From positions 1 to 64,000 of the forward strand of contig NZ_FRAY01000007.1 in NCBI RefSeq assembly GCF_900142475.1: a stretch of 64,000 nucleotides of DNA, in the 5' to 3' direction. The position numbers and the translations under genes were made by a program. This document shows, one piece after another, positions 51,259-59,925 of this stretch. Positions within the stretch are counted from its first letter, which is position 1. Each line of letters opens with the position of its first letter. The DNA comes from Fibrobacter sp. UWH4. GTDB taxonomy: Bacteria; Fibrobacterota; Fibrobacteria; Fibrobacterales; Fibrobacteraceae. The notes under the pieces are model-generated. The model was not told the DNA's origin. It did not search any database and was given only the letters and a program-made list of their open reading frames with translations.

Positions 51259-52080
51259 TTAAATAGCGAGGCCTACGCCCAATTCAACAGTCATGTTTCC
51301 GGCATCGATTTCGCTCGGATAATCGCCACCGATGTAGTACTTGAAGTTACCGTACGCGGCAATCGGGATAATCGGCAGTTTGGCGCGGAGACCCACCAGA
51401 ATGTGGCCACCGAGGCTTTTCTTGAGACCTTCGTCGAGAGCGGCGTCCTGGACCTTCTGTTTCATCGTTTCGCCCAACTGCTTCGTTTTTTCCTCGGCTA
51501 CAGCAATCGAATTGGGGTCAGTCGGATCCACCTGAGCAAGAACAGTAATCATTTCCTGTGTCGTTCCATCAATAACGCTAGAAACGAACTTCTGGTTCAG
51601 GACGAAGCTGTTCAGGTGATAAGAAAGACCGCCACCGATGTAAGGACGGATAATCGGCAGGAATGTAATCGGGTAGGTGATAGAAAGGTCACCGGTCATG
51701 GCAACGAACTTCGGATTGGCCTTGCCAAACGGGGTACCGCCCAGTTCAATTTCAAGCGGGACTTCCGTCACAATGGAGGGGTCATTCGGATTCACGACAA
51801 AGAGGGATGCGTCGTAAGACCCCATCTGGAAGTTCATGGTCGCTTCGATATCGATAATCGGGAGCAGGTCGATCCACAGTTTGAAACCGAAGCCCTGCAT
51901 CGTGCCGTCAAAACCGTTGTGCATTATAGATACGGTCTTGTCTTCAGTTACGGGAGCAGGTTCTGACATCCCCTCCATCTTGGTGCCAAAGCCGGGGGCA
52001 TAGTGACCACCGATGCCTATGATGGCGAAGGATTGCGTAGCAAGCAGAGCGCCTGCGGCAACTAAAGCTTTAATATTCAT
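51259..52080 (-). CDS. outer-membrane beta-barrel protein
   Basis: 273 residues with a signal peptide (MNIKALVAAGALLATQSFA). The mature protein has alternating amphipathic strands (GFGFKLWIDLLPIIDIEATM, SITYPITFLPIIRPYIGGGL, AAYGNFKYYIGGDY) and ends in a strand NMTVELGVGLAI, as in small outer-membrane barrels. A helical insert (about 185-220, EEKTKQLGETMKQKVQDAAL) would form an extramembrane loop. The function is unknown. AAGGAG lies 5 bases upstream of the ATG, and a 9-bp inverted repeat lies just upstream of that. It is likely the first gene of an operon with the two-component system. Confidence 0.8.
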   Translation of the reverse strand: MNIKALVAAGALLATQSFAIIGIGGHYAPGFGTKMEGMSEPAPVTEDKTVSIMHNGFDGTMQGFGFKLWIDLLPIIDIEATMNFQMGSYDASLFVVNPNDPSIVTEVPLEIELGGTPFGKANPKFVAMTGDLSITYPITFLPIIRPYIGGGLSYHLNSFVLNQKFVSSVIDGTTQEMITVLAQVDPTDPNSIAVAEEKTKQLGETMKQKVQDAALDEGLKKSLGGHILVGLRAKLPIIPIAAYGNFKYYIGGDYPSEIDAGNMTVELGVGLAI

Positions 52081-52101
52081 AAGGACTCCTTAACGTTTGC
52101 C

Positions 52102-52126
52102 TTTGAAATTACATAAAAATTTCAAA
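52102..52126. promoter_or_regulatory. 9-bp inverted repeat upstream of the outer-membrane protein gene
   Basis: TTTGAAATT (52102-52110) and AATTTCAAA (52118-52126), starting 22 bases from the ATG at 52080. It may be an operator; with no minus-strand T-run it is a poor terminator. Confidence 0.4.
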
Positions 52127-52160
52127 AAAAGATACTATTATTTTCATAAAATACTTAAAA

Positions 52161-53558
52161 TCACTGGATCGCAGGGATGATTATAATTTTTTTCTGGCCT
52201 TTTGCGACCGAAACCTGGTCCAGGCGATAATCCCCGACAATCTGGCCATGCGCTCCTAGGGCCGAAACTGTAACCTGATGTTTACCAACATCCACCGGAA
52301 AGCGCGTCACGCAGATGGAATTAGGCATAAAGAGCCCTACACGCAAGTCGGCCTGTTCCAGCTGGCTCTGGCCCACATCTACGGCAATATTCTTTACCAG
52401 GTCCAGAAGGCCGTTACCGGTATTGGTGGCCGATTTCGCCTTCTGCGCCGCCACGGTGCGAATCACGACACGGGTCGCCGTACGAACCATCGTCGTCGCA
52501 TTTTCGTCCTTCATGTTCCGTTCCAGTTCCGCATCGATATCGGAGACCTTTTCCGGAGAAAGACGCAGCTTGCTATCCAAGTTCACGTTGAAGAGGCTCA
52601 CCCGCTGGGGCAAGGTTTTCTTCTGCGGCAAGGAAAAGCCGACATGGAACGTGCCGCTGCCCGCTCCAGCGACCGGAGGCGCAATCAGGGTAAACGTATT
52701 GATTTTCCCGGTCTTTCCATCCTTGTGGGTCAGGTTCAGGGCTCCCGCGCTCACGAACGTTCCCGACAAATACATTTCACCCAGAATAGGGCTATGTCCC
52801 GCATAGCCGATAACGATAATTTCCTGACCCTTGGTATGCGCATCTCTTGCCTGCAAGGTCTGCTGCGGGAGCGGGGTCCTAAATTTTTTCAGTTCATCGG
52901 CACGGTCCATCCGGACTAGGCTTTCTGTGATGAACTCCCAAACTTCACGCGGCACCTGACCGCCACTTTCCTCGAACGCCTTGGCCGCCTGCATATAGGA
53001 AATGGCGGCATCGTCGTATTCGCCAGACATTTCGTAGACAATTGCACTCAAGTAACGCAACCAGCCGCTATCGTTCACCTTGTCCTTGTCTTTCTGGTAC
53101 AGGCGCTCCATGGCTAGCTGCGCACGGCGCACCTCGACCAAGGCCCCGTCCAAGTCTCCGACGGCAAGGTAATTCAGGATCTGGTACTGGTACATCAACA
53201 AAATTTCGAAGGGGCGAGCCCTGTACGGACGAACATTGTCATTTGTCAGAATCGCCGCCGTCTCGTTGGTCACCGACTTGGTATACAGGTCTTCGTAAAC
53301 CTGCTCCGCCAACTCAAAGTGCTTGATACTTTCCTTGTTCTTGCCGTTGTAGTGGTAAAGCGCCCCCTGGTCGAAATGGTAGAGAAAGACGCTGTTGTCT
53401 CCGTAGATATCTTCCTTTTCTTCTTCGATTTTCTTGATGGTCGCCTCGAAGCCCTCCTTTTCGAGAACCGGGGCAAGCGTCTCGTAGCGAGTCAAGGACT
53501 TATTCGCGCAGGAACAAAGCAACAAAGCCGATAAGGCAAGCAGGATAAAATGTTTCAT
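52161..53558 (-). CDS. TPR-containing lipoprotein (COG3014-like)
   Basis: 465 residues. A lipoprotein signal (MKHFILLALSALLLCSCAN) is followed by helical TPR-like repeats (about 30-215: YHFDQGALYHYNGKNKESIK, MYQYQILNYLAVGDLDGALV, LSAIVYEMSGEYDDAAISYM). A C-terminal beta-rich domain (about 240-465) contains EIIVIGYAGHSPILGEMYLSG and ends QVSVAKGQKKIIIIPAIQ. The layout resembles the COG3014 family of uncharacterised lipoproteins. It is probably an envelope assembly or stress protein. GGAG lies 5 bases before the ATG at 53558; a GTG two codons earlier overlaps that site. The next gene upstream, with a terminator between, encodes a PEGA protein. Confidence 0.82.
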   Translation of the reverse strand: MKHFILLALSALLLCSCANKSLTRYETLAPVLEKEGFEATIKKIEEEKEDIYGDNSVFLYHFDQGALYHYNGKNKESIKHFELAEQVYEDLYTKSVTNETAAILTNDNVRPYRARPFEILLMYQYQILNYLAVGDLDGALVEVRRAQLAMERLYQKDKDKVNDSGWLRYLSAIVYEMSGEYDDAAISYMQAAKAFEESGGQVPREVWEFITESLVRMDRADELKKFRTPLPQQTLQARDAHTKGQEIIVIGYAGHSPILGEMYLSGTFVSAGALNLTHKDGKTGKINTFTLIAPPVAGAGSGTFHVGFSLPQKKTLPQRVSLFNVNLDSKLRLSPEKVSDIDAELERNMKDENATTMVRTATRVVIRTVAAQKAKSATNTGNGLLDLVKNIAVDVGQSQLEQADLRVGLFMPNSICVTRFPVDVGKHQVTVSALGAHGQIVGDYRLDQVSVAKGQKKIIIIPAIQ

Positions 53559-53591
53559 GAGCACTCCGTGATGACGGTAGTGGAAATATAA

Positions 53592-53622
53592 CTAAAAGAA
53601 AAGCCTCCGGCGGAACCGGAGG
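53592..53622 (-). terminator. terminator after the PEGA protein gene
   Basis: CCTCCGG (53604-53610) with CCGGAGG (53616-53622), followed on the minus strand by CTTTTCTTTTAG. Confidence 0.85.
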
Positions 53623-53649
53623 ACTTCTCAAAAACTTGAAGGCGAAAAA

Positions 53650-54186
53650 TTACTTTTTCTTCTTCTTGCCCGATGCATCGAGAGTCACTTCGACAGTCTC
53701 TTCACCCTTCACGGTCACGAGAGCTTCGGCGGACTTACGGTTGGAGCATTCGGCGCGGACCACGTGGTCGCCCGCATCGAGGTTGTTGATGGTGAGAGCG
53801 GCGCCATCGGTCTTGTCGGCATTGTCGCCGTCAATATAGATGATGCACTTGCCCGGAATCGTCGTCACCTTGATGTTGCCCTTCGGAATCTTGGTACCGA
53901 AGTCAAACACGTTACGCTTGTCGTTGCCCGGCCAAATGTTCACGCGCTGGTTCACGAGTTCGTAACCCTGGTCAATCACCACGAGGGTCTGACGGCCGGA
54001 CTTGACGCTCATGTTTTCGATGGGGCTCTTGCCGAGGGGTTCGCCACCAAGGAACACGTCGCTGTTAGGCGGGTTGGTGATAATGGTGATGGTAGCAGCC
54101 TTGCCGCGCGGAGGTGGATCGTCGTCTGCGACGGCGGAAGTGACGAGGAATGCGACCATAAGCGCAAAGATATACAGCTTCTTCAT
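53650..54186 (-). CDS. secreted PEGA-domain protein
   Basis: 178 residues: signal peptide (MKKLYIFALMVAFLVTSAVA), an acidic/proline start (DDDPPPRG), and two PEGA-type beta domains (about 30-90, ITIITNPPNSDVFLGGEPLG; about 98-165, IKVTTIPGKCIIYIDGDNAD), ending in a lysine run. PEGA domains are found in surface-layer and envelope proteins and are thought to be structural. A role in the cell envelope is the only inference possible. AGGAG lies 6 bases upstream of the ATG, and a clear terminator follows. Confidence 0.85.
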   Translation of the reverse strand: MKKLYIFALMVAFLVTSAVADDDPPPRGKAATITIITNPPNSDVFLGGEPLGKSPIENMSVKSGRQTLVVIDQGYELVNQRVNIWPGNDKRNVFDFGTKIPKGNIKVTTIPGKCIIYIDGDNADKTDGAALTINNLDAGDHVVRAECSNRKSAEALVTVKGEETVEVTLDASGKKKKK

Positions 54187-54275
54187 GGATTACTCCTATT
54201 TGTTTATTCTAAAAATATAAAGTTTTTGATGAATTTAATTTTTTTTTGTGCAAAAGTTTGGATACCTATAAGAAA

Positions 54276-54308
54276 AATTCAGAATTCGGAGTTCTGATTT
54301 CGGAATTA
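54276..54308. repeat. dispersed GAATTC-rich repeat
   Basis: AATTCAGAATTCGGAGTTCTGA, similar to 29591-29655 and 58111-58145. The remainder of the gap to 54409 holds GC-rich palindromic fragments (GGCGCC...) and no gene. Confidence 0.6.
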
Positions 54309-54409
54309 GGCGCCATTGCGAGAAACGCAGCAAGCCTCTCCTGAGTATGACGAAGGGAAGTATCCATTTTTTAGGGATATTCCCCGTTGTAATTACTATT
54401 TTCACCGAC

Positions 54410-56143
54410 ATGAAAGCCCTTTACCAGAAAATTCGCACTTTAAACGGCAAGAACTACGGCCTCTACAAGTCGCTTGCAGACAAGCCTTGGGATTTTGGCG
54501 ATTTCGTCCTGGAATTTTTGCACATACAGGGGGATCCGTACGCCCCCGCCTCGCGCGTGACGATTCGCGCCAAGCTCCAGATTCTAGGCTATGCCACGGA
54601 ATGGGGCAGTTCTTTCGAACGTAGGCTCGCCCTGAGCGATTTCTTGCACCGCAAGCTTTCCCACCTGGTGCAGGAGAAATACCCCGACAAGGATGCAGCC
54701 GTCATTTTCGACGTGGCTGGACCCGAGATGCTGGTGCGGAATTCGCTGTGGATTGACAACGGAGAACTCCGTGCGTGCCTACAGGTAAAGCTCCCCGGCG
54801 AAGGTCGCAAGATCCAGGCGGAACTCGCCGCCGAAATTTTGACGATGGTCTTGCCGGACCTGGTATCGGCCGGGCTTTATTACGACAAGTCCGACGAAGG
54901 CGCTTTGCAAGAGCATTACCGCGTACTCGCCGAACGCAAGGAAATCCTGTCGCAGATCGATGCATGCGGACTTTGCGCCTTCGTTCCCGACGGAGCGGAA
55001 CTTCCGCGAGCCTCCGGCCTGAGCGAAATGCCGCTTGAAAAGGCAATTCCTTTTGTAGCACCCGAAGAGATGGCGGTGACTTTGAATGTATGCGGTCGCG
55101 AAATTCGTGGCATGGGTATCCCCAAGGGAATCTCCGTGATTACAGGAGGAGCCTTCCACGGGAAATCCACCTTGTTGCAAGCTTTGACGCGCTCCGTCTA
55201 CCCGCACATTCCAAGAGACGGCCGCGAAGGGATCGTCATCAACGAGACTGCACTGCGTATCGGAGTCGAAGACGGACGCAGCGTCCGCGGCACCGACCTT
55301 TCGATGTTCGTGCGTGACCTGCCGGGCGGTGTAAGCACCAAGAACTTCAACACACTTTCGGCTTCGGGTTCCACGAGCGAAGCCGCCAACCTCCTCGAAG
55401 CCATGGAAGCGGGTTCACGGACGTTCCTCATTGACGAGGATTCCTCAGCTGTGAACTTTTTGATCCGCGACGTACGCGTGCGCAAGCTCCTGGGCGACGA
55501 TCGTGAGCCGCTCATTCCGCTGACGGACCGCATCAAGGAACTTGCCGCCGCAGGCTTCAGCTTTATTCTTGTGGCGGGCGCCTGCGGCGATTACCTCGAC
55601 CTTGCAGACAACATTATCGTCATGGCGAATTACAAAGCCGAATGTGCGAAATTCACACCTGCACCGTCCACGTCATCCTGGAGGGGCGACGCCCCGACGG
55701 GATCCACTGAGCCTGCCGAAGCGCCGCAAGCCAAGGTCACTGAGCCTGCCGAAGTGACGCAACCGCGCTCTTTTGTCACCTACATGCAGCCCCTACAGAA
55801 ATCAGTCCGCCCGACTTCCGCCGTAGAGCGCCAGGTCAAGGTGAAGCTCTCCGGCGATACTTTGTTACAAATCGGCTTCCTCGTATCCGATACCTCAAGG
55901 CTCAACACGCTCGTCGATAAGCAGCAAAGATTCGGTGCGGGATTCATCTTATTGAACCTGCTGCAGAATGCCGCAAGCAATAACGACGCAGCCCAATCCG
56001 TCGCAGGAGTCGCACAAAAGCTCTGCGAAAACATCAAGAACGTCGGTTTTCGCAACCTGCCCCAAGGCATGAGTCGCGAGATGAGTCTCCCCCGCCCCGT
56101 CGACATCGCCTGCGTCGCCTTTAGGTTAAGAGAAGGGAAATAA
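54410..56143 (+). CDS. predicted ABC-class ATPase (PF09818/COG3044) carrying an in-frame repeat insertion
   Basis: 577 residues, cytoplasmic, no membrane segments. The family N-terminus (MKALYQKIRTLNGKNYGLYK) sets the start at 54410, although no good ribosome site is seen; the upstream ATG at 54347 lies in repeat sequence. Walker A is GGAFHGKSTLLQAL (about 263-276), followed by a signature-like SASGSTSEAANLLEAME and Walker B-like TFLIDEDSSAVNF. The family's function is unknown. Residues about 421-452 are encoded by intergenic-type palindromic repeats: two STEPAEAP/VTEPAEVT peptides come from the CACTGAGCCTGCCGAAGTG repeat. The insertion lies between the ATPase core and the C-terminal domain and keeps the frame. 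A terminator follows at 56162. Confidence 0.88.
   Translation: MKALYQKIRTLNGKNYGLYKSLADKPWDFGDFVLEFLHIQGDPYAPASRVTIRAKLQILGYATEWGSSFERRLALSDFLHRKLSHLVQEKYPDKDAAVIFDVAGPEMLVRNSLWIDNGELRACLQVKLPGEGRKIQAELAAEILTMVLPDLVSAGLYYDKSDEGALQEHYRVLAERKEILSQIDACGLCAFVPDGAELPRASGLSEMPLEKAIPFVAPEEMAVTLNVCGREIRGMGIPKGISVITGGAFHGKSTLLQALTRSVYPHIPRDGREGIVINETALRIGVEDGRSVRGTDLSMFVRDLPGGVSTKNFNTLSASGSTSEAANLLEAMEAGSRTFLIDEDSSAVNFLIRDVRVRKLLGDDREPLIPLTDRIKELAAAGFSFILVAGACGDYLDLADNIIVMANYKAECAKFTPAPSTSSWRGDAPTGSTEPAEAPQAKVTEPAEVTQPRSFVTYMQPLQKSVRPTSAVERQVKVKLSGDTLLQIGFLVSDTSRLNTLVDKQQRFGAGFILLNLLQNAASNNDAAQSVAGVAQKLCENIKNVGFRNLPQGMSREMSLPRPVDIACVAFRLREGK
55672..55764. repeat. dispersed palindromic repeats inside the ATPase coding sequence
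   Basis: A GTCATCCTGGAGGGGCGACG...GGGATCC unit at 55672-55705, then CACTGAGCCTGCCGAAG at 55705-55721 and again within 55735-55757. The last is identical over 23 bases to intergenic 15441-15463. Confidence 0.85.
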
Positions 56144-56161
56144 AATTTAAACAACATAACG

Positions 56162-56196
56162 AAAAAGGCTGCATCCTTACAGATGCAGCCTTTTAA
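56162..56196 (+). terminator. terminator after the ATPase gene
   Basis: Perfect 13-bp stem AAAAGGCTGCATC (56163-56175) with GATGCAGCCTTTT (56182-56194). Confidence 0.9.
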
Positions 56197-56370
56197 GTTC
56201 CAGGATTCTATCGGCTCTGCGAGCCTCCAGAATGACATGCTAGGTTATACAGCGCGGGTACTTGCACACGCATTGGATAACCGACGCAGTCATGCACGAA
56301 GTGCAATGACATGTCACCCTGGAGTGCAAAGCGCGAGCTAGCCGAACCACGTTTAGAAAGACATAGTAGC

Positions 56371-56387
56371 GCGGGGCAGAACCCCGC
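56371..56387 (-). terminator. weak hairpin after pgi
   Basis: GCGGGG (56371-56376) with CCCCGC (56382-56387). No T-run follows, so function is uncertain. The rest of the 56197-56396 gap contains repeat fragments such as CTCCAGAATGACATG and CAATGACATGTCACCCTGG. Confidence 0.4.
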
Positions 56388-56396
56388 CACACTAGA

Positions 56397-58061
56397 TTAC
56401 TTCTGGTGAGCCTTGAACCAGCGGATAAGACCGTTGGTGGAACTGTCGTGGTTCAGTTCGGCGTCGGCCTTGGCAAGTTCCGGAAGGATCTTCTTGGCGA
56501 GCTGCTTACCGAGTTCAACACCCCACTGGTCGTAGCTGTTGATGTTCCAGATAACGCCCTGGGTGAAGATCTTGTGTTCGTACATGGCGATGAGGGCGCC
56601 GAGCGTTTCCGGAGAAACGTAGTCCATCATGATGGAGTTGGTCGGCTTGTTGCCTTCGAACACCTTGTGCGGGGCGAGGAATGCGATTTCTTCTTCGCTC
56701 TTGCCATCCTTGCGGAGTTCTTCCTGGGCCTGGGCGAGGGTCTTGCCGTTCATCAAGGCTTCGGGCTGCGCAAAGAAGTTGGAGAGCAGCTTCTGGTGAT
56801 GGTCGCCGACCTTGTTGTGGCTGTTGGCCGGGGCGATGAAGTCGCAAGGAATCATCTTGGTGCCCTGGTGGATCAGCTGGTAGAAGGCGTGCTGGCCGTT
56901 CGTACCCGGTTCGCCCCAGAGGATCGGACCCGTCTGGTAGTTCACGCGCTTGGAGTCGCGGTCAACGGTTTTGCCGTTGGATTCCATGTCGGCCTGCTGG
57001 AAGTAGGCGGCAAGGCGGTGCAAGTACTGGTCGTACGGGAGCATGGCGTAGCTAGAAGCGCCAAAGAAGTTGTTGTACCAAACGCCGATGAGGGCGAGGA
57101 TCACGGGGAGGTTCTTGTCGACCGGAGCGGTCTTGAAATGCTGATCCATTTCGTAGGCGCCCTGGTGGAGCTTCATGTAGTTGTCGAAACCGATGCGGAG
57201 AGCGATCGAAAGACCGATGGCAGACCACAGGGAGTAACGGCCACCCACCCAGTTCCAGAATTCAAACATGTTGGCGGTGTCGATACCGAAGGCGGACACG
57301 GCTTCGGTGTTGGTGGAAAGCGCCACAAAGTGCTTGGCGATGGACTTTTCGTCACCGTTGAAGGCCTTAAGGACTGCGGCCTTTGCAGTTTCGGCGTTCG
57401 TCATGGTTTCAAGAGTGGTGAAGGTCTTGGAAGCCACGATGAAGAGCGTTTCTTCGATGTTCACCTTCTTGAGGGTTTCGGCCATGTGGGTGCCGTCGAT
57501 GTTGGAAACGAAGTAGACTTCCGGAGAGTATTCGCCAGCAGCCGGCTTGTCGGCATACGGCTTCAAGGCTTCGGTGACCATCACGGGGCCCAGGTCGGAA
57601 CCGCCGATACCGATGTTCACCACGTACTTGATGGACTTGCCGGTGTGGCCCTTCCACTTGCCGGTGCGCACGAGCTTGGTGAATTCTTCCATGTGCTTGA
57701 GCACGGCGCGAACTTCGGGCATCACGTCCTTGCCGTCGACGCAAATCGGATCGTTGCCCTTGTAGCGGAGTGCGGTGTGGAGCACGGCGCGCTTTTCGGT
57801 GGTGTTAATCTTTTCGCCGGCAAAGTACTTACGGCGCATGTCTTCGAAACCGGCTGACTTCAGGAGATCCTGGAGCTTGGCCATGGTTTCGTCGGTGATG
57901 ATGTTCTTGGAGTAGTCCAGGAAGAGGCCGCAGGCTTCGGCGCTGAACTTTTCGGCGCGAGCCGGGTCCTTTGCGAAGAGTTCCTTCATGTGCCAGGTCT
58001 TTGCGACTTCGGCGTGGGCCTCAAGGGCCTTCCATTCCTGAGAATCAGTCAGTTTCGACAT
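56397..58061 (-). CDS. pgi: glucose-6-phosphate isomerase
   Basis: 554 residues, cytoplasmic, interconverts glucose 6-phosphate and fructose 6-phosphate. Family motifs are intact: [18 protein letters not shown] (about 150-167), [52 protein letters not shown] (with the catalytic Glu and His) and [26 protein letters not shown] with the catalytic Lys. The length is that of the long Pgi form (about 550). AAGGA lies 7 bases upstream of the ATG. A TATATTTG promoter-like element lies 41 bases upstream. Transcribed divergently from the alarmone-hydrolase-like gene. Confidence 0.97.
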   Translation of the reverse strand: MSKLTDSQEWKALEAHAEVAKTWHMKELFAKDPARAEKFSAEACGLFLDYSKNIITDETMAKLQDLLKSAGFEDMRRKYFAGEKINTTEKRAVLHTALRYKGNDPICVDGKDVMPEVRAVLKHMEEFTKLVRTGKWKGHTGKSIKYVVNIGIGGSDLGPVMVTEALKPYADKPAAGEYSPEVYFVSNIDGTHMAETLKKVNIEETLFIVASKTFTTLETMTNAETAKAAVLKAFNGDEKSIAKHFVALSTNTEAVSAFGIDTANMFEFWNWVGGRYSLWSAIGLSIALRIGFDNYMKLHQGAYEMDQHFKTAPVDKNLPVILALIGVWYNNFFGASSYAMLPYDQYLHRLAAYFQQADMESNGKTVDRDSKRVNYQTGPILWGEPGTNGQHAFYQLIHQGTKMIPCDFIAPANSHNKVGDHHQKLLSNFFAQPEALMNGKTLAQAQEELRKDGKSEEEIAFLAPHKVFEGNKPTNSIMMDYVSPETLGALIAMYEHKIFTQGVIWNINSYDQWGVELGKQLAKKILPELAKADAELNHDSSTNGLIRWFKAHQK

Positions 58062-58101
58062 AGATTAATCCTTTCCGCTGCGCGGGTGTTTGTTTCGGGT
58101 G

Positions 58102-58109
58102 CAAATATA
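58102..58109 (-). promoter_or_regulatory. possible TAnnTTTG promoter core of pgi
   Basis: TATATTTG on the minus strand matches the Bacteroidota-type -7 element, as at folD (32181-32188). Confidence 0.4.
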
Positions 58110-58110
58110 G

Positions 58111-58145
58111 GAAATTCGGAGTTCGGAATTCGGAATTCAGAATTG
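58111..58145. repeat. dispersed GAATTC-rich repeat
   Basis: Tandem AATTCGGAGTTCGGAATTCG-type sequence in the pgi/hydrolase divergent region; related to 29591-29655 and 54276-54308. Confidence 0.65.
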
Positions 58146-58165
58146 AAAATGCTACATTCAAAAGT

Positions 58166-58729
58166 ATGGATACATCAATTCTTGACAAGGCAATCGTATT
58201 TGCGGTTAAGGCGCACCAGGGAGCAGAACGCAAGGGAAAAGGCTTCCCTTACATCGTTCACCCGATGGAGGCAGTCGCGATCGCAGCCACCATGACGAAC
58301 GACCAGGAACTTTTGGCCGCGGCAGCACTTCACGACACGGTCGAAGACACCGAAATCACCCTGAAGGATGTCGAACGCGAATTCGGCAAGAGGGTGGCAG
58401 AACTTGTTGAAGCAGAATCCGATATCGAATTCGAGGGCAAGAGCCGTCAGGAAAGTTGGAGACTTCGCAAGGAAGAAGCCATTGAGCGATTGTCTTCAGC
58501 TACAAACGAAGTCAAGATTGTAGCACTTTCAGATAAATTAAGCAACATCCGAGCCATCTACCGCGACTACCAGGCAATAGGCGACAAGGTATGGGACTTG
58601 TTCTGCGTCAAGGACAAGGCTTCGCACGAATGGCATTTCCGCGGGCTTGCGCGAGCACTTTCTAGTCTCAAGGGGACATTCGCATACGACGAATTTGCAG
58701 AAACAATCAACAAAGTCTTTGGGAAATAG
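58166..58729 (+). CDS. small HD-domain alarmone hydrolase (SAH/MESH1-like)
   Basis: 187 residues, a single HD domain of the RelA/SpoT hydrolase type, expected to remove the 3'-pyrophosphate from (p)ppGpp or a related product. Metal-binding residues match MESH1: His32 (PYIVHPMEA), His56-Asp57 (ALHDTVEDT) and Asp123 with Asn127 (ALSDKLSN). No synthetase, TGS or ACT domain is attached. The next gene, 7 bases downstream, encodes a separate synthetase-type protein, so together they look like the two catalytic halves of SpoT on separate chains. It could also be the antitoxin of a toxSAS-type module. No strong ribosome site is visible before the ATG; the upstream gap holds a GAATTC-type repeat. Confidence 0.88.
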   Translation: MDTSILDKAIVFAVKAHQGAERKGKGFPYIVHPMEAVAIAATMTNDQELLAAAALHDTVEDTEITLKDVEREFGKRVAELVEAESDIEFEGKSRQESWRLRKEEAIERLSSATNEVKIVALSDKLSNIRAIYRDYQAIGDKVWDLFCVKDKASHEWHFRGLARALSSLKGTFAYDEFAETINKVFGK

Positions 58730-58736
58730 ACACGAC

Positions 58737-59846
58737 ATGGAACAGGTAACCAACAAGGACTACGGCCTGCCCCCCAAGGAAACGCTTATCCTGGAGGAGT
58801 ACCGCGAACAACGCATTGTCTTCGAGAAGCTACTACGCATCGTCAAGCGAATTCTTCGCGAGAGCATCCAAGAAAACAAGATATACATCAACGCCATCGA
58901 AGGGCGCGTCAAGGCAGAAGACAGCCTTGCGGGTAAACTCGAACGTAAGTCGGGCAAGTACAATTCCCTTTCGGACTTAACGGATATTTTGGGTGTCCGC
59001 GTCATCACATTCTACAGCGACGAAGTGGATAAAATTGCAGCCCTTGTCGGACGCACTTTTACTATTGACTGGGAAAACAGTATCGACAAACGCAAGATGC
59101 ACGAAATACACAGTTTCGGCTACAATTCACTACATTACATTTGCAAGCTTCCCAAGGAAAAATACTTTGACCCCAACTACCCCCAACTAAACGAAATCCG
59201 TTTCGAAGTGCAGATGCGAACCGCCCTGCAGCATGTGTGGTCGGTACTCGATCACGATACGGGTTACAAGTCGGGTTTCGAAGTTCCCAGGGAATACCTA
59301 CGTAACCTGAACCGACTTGCAGGAATGCTGGAACTAGTCGACGAACAGTTCTGCCTCATCCGTTCGGGAATCAACGATTACCGTCGTCAGGTTCAGTCCC
59401 TGGTAAGTTCGGGAAGTTTCGACGAGATCGAACTGAATGGAGACTCCTTCAGCAACTATCTGGAATTACGCCCGTTTGATGCACTGAACAAGCGAATCGC
59501 TTCCATCAACCAGGCGGAAATCCACGAAACCTCACTCTCCCGCTTCCTGAGCGTATTTGTCTCCTTCGGATTCAAGACGCTAGGCGACATCGACCGACTC
59601 ATCAAGAGAGATTCCGAAGACGCCTACCAGCTAGCCGCCTTCCAGCTTGCCAACACGGATCTTGACATCATCAACTCGTCTCTCGGCGTCATTTCCCTTT
59701 GCGCCGTCCATGTGCTCAAGCAGGGCGGGGGGATGCTAGAACTGACAAGATTCCTAGAAGACCTCAACGGAGCGTCTGCCAACAACAAGCACCGCGCAGA
59801 AGGGCTCCTCCGTGTCGCACAGAACCTGTCGTTTATGAAGAAATGA
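58737..59846 (+). CDS. RelA/SpoT-type nucleotide pyrophosphokinase with an unknown C-terminal domain
   Basis: 369 residues. Residues about 20-200 are a RelA/SpoT synthetase domain: GRVKAEDSLAGKLERKSGK, DLTDILGVRVITFYSDEV, HSFGYNSLHYICKLP and RFEVQMRTALQHVWSVLDHD match the substrate and catalytic motifs. Residues about 200-369 are a helical region I do not recognise; it contains no TGS, ACT or HD. Small synthetases are normally 200-250 residues, so this is longer. Start at 58737, 7 bases after the hydrolase stop, giving tight coupling. It may make (p)ppGpp, or it may modify tRNA as toxSAS enzymes do. The open frame extends 30 codons into the upstream gene but without support. Confidence 0.88.
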   Translation: MEQVTNKDYGLPPKETLILEEYREQRIVFEKLLRIVKRILRESIQENKIYINAIEGRVKAEDSLAGKLERKSGKYNSLSDLTDILGVRVITFYSDEVDKIAALVGRTFTIDWENSIDKRKMHEIHSFGYNSLHYICKLPKEKYFDPNYPQLNEIRFEVQMRTALQHVWSVLDHDTGYKSGFEVPREYLRNLNRLAGMLELVDEQFCLIRSGINDYRRQVQSLVSSGSFDEIELNGDSFSNYLELRPFDALNKRIASINQAEIHETSLSRFLSVFVSFGFKTLGDIDRLIKRDSEDAYQLAAFQLANTDLDIINSSLGVISLCAVHVLKQGGGMLELTRFLEDLNGASANNKHRAEGLLRVAQNLSFMKK

Positions 59847-59875
59847 CTTGTTGACCGTAGGAAGTAAACTAAAAA

Positions 59876-59908
59876 CAGAAAGTCCCCGGCACGACTGCCG
59901 AGGACTTG
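59876..59908. terminator. bidirectional terminator between the synthetase and Cys-rich protein genes
   Basis: AGTCCCCGGC (59881-59890) with GCCGAGGACT (59897-59906), one mismatch. The minus-strand tail TTTCTGTTTTTAG is T-rich. Confidence 0.8.
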
Positions 59909-59925
59909 TTGCTTATCAAGGAAAG

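Noticed and set aside
56406-57857. 483-residue plus-strand open frame opposite pgi
   Set aside because: Antisense of a complete Pgi with all catalytic motifs.
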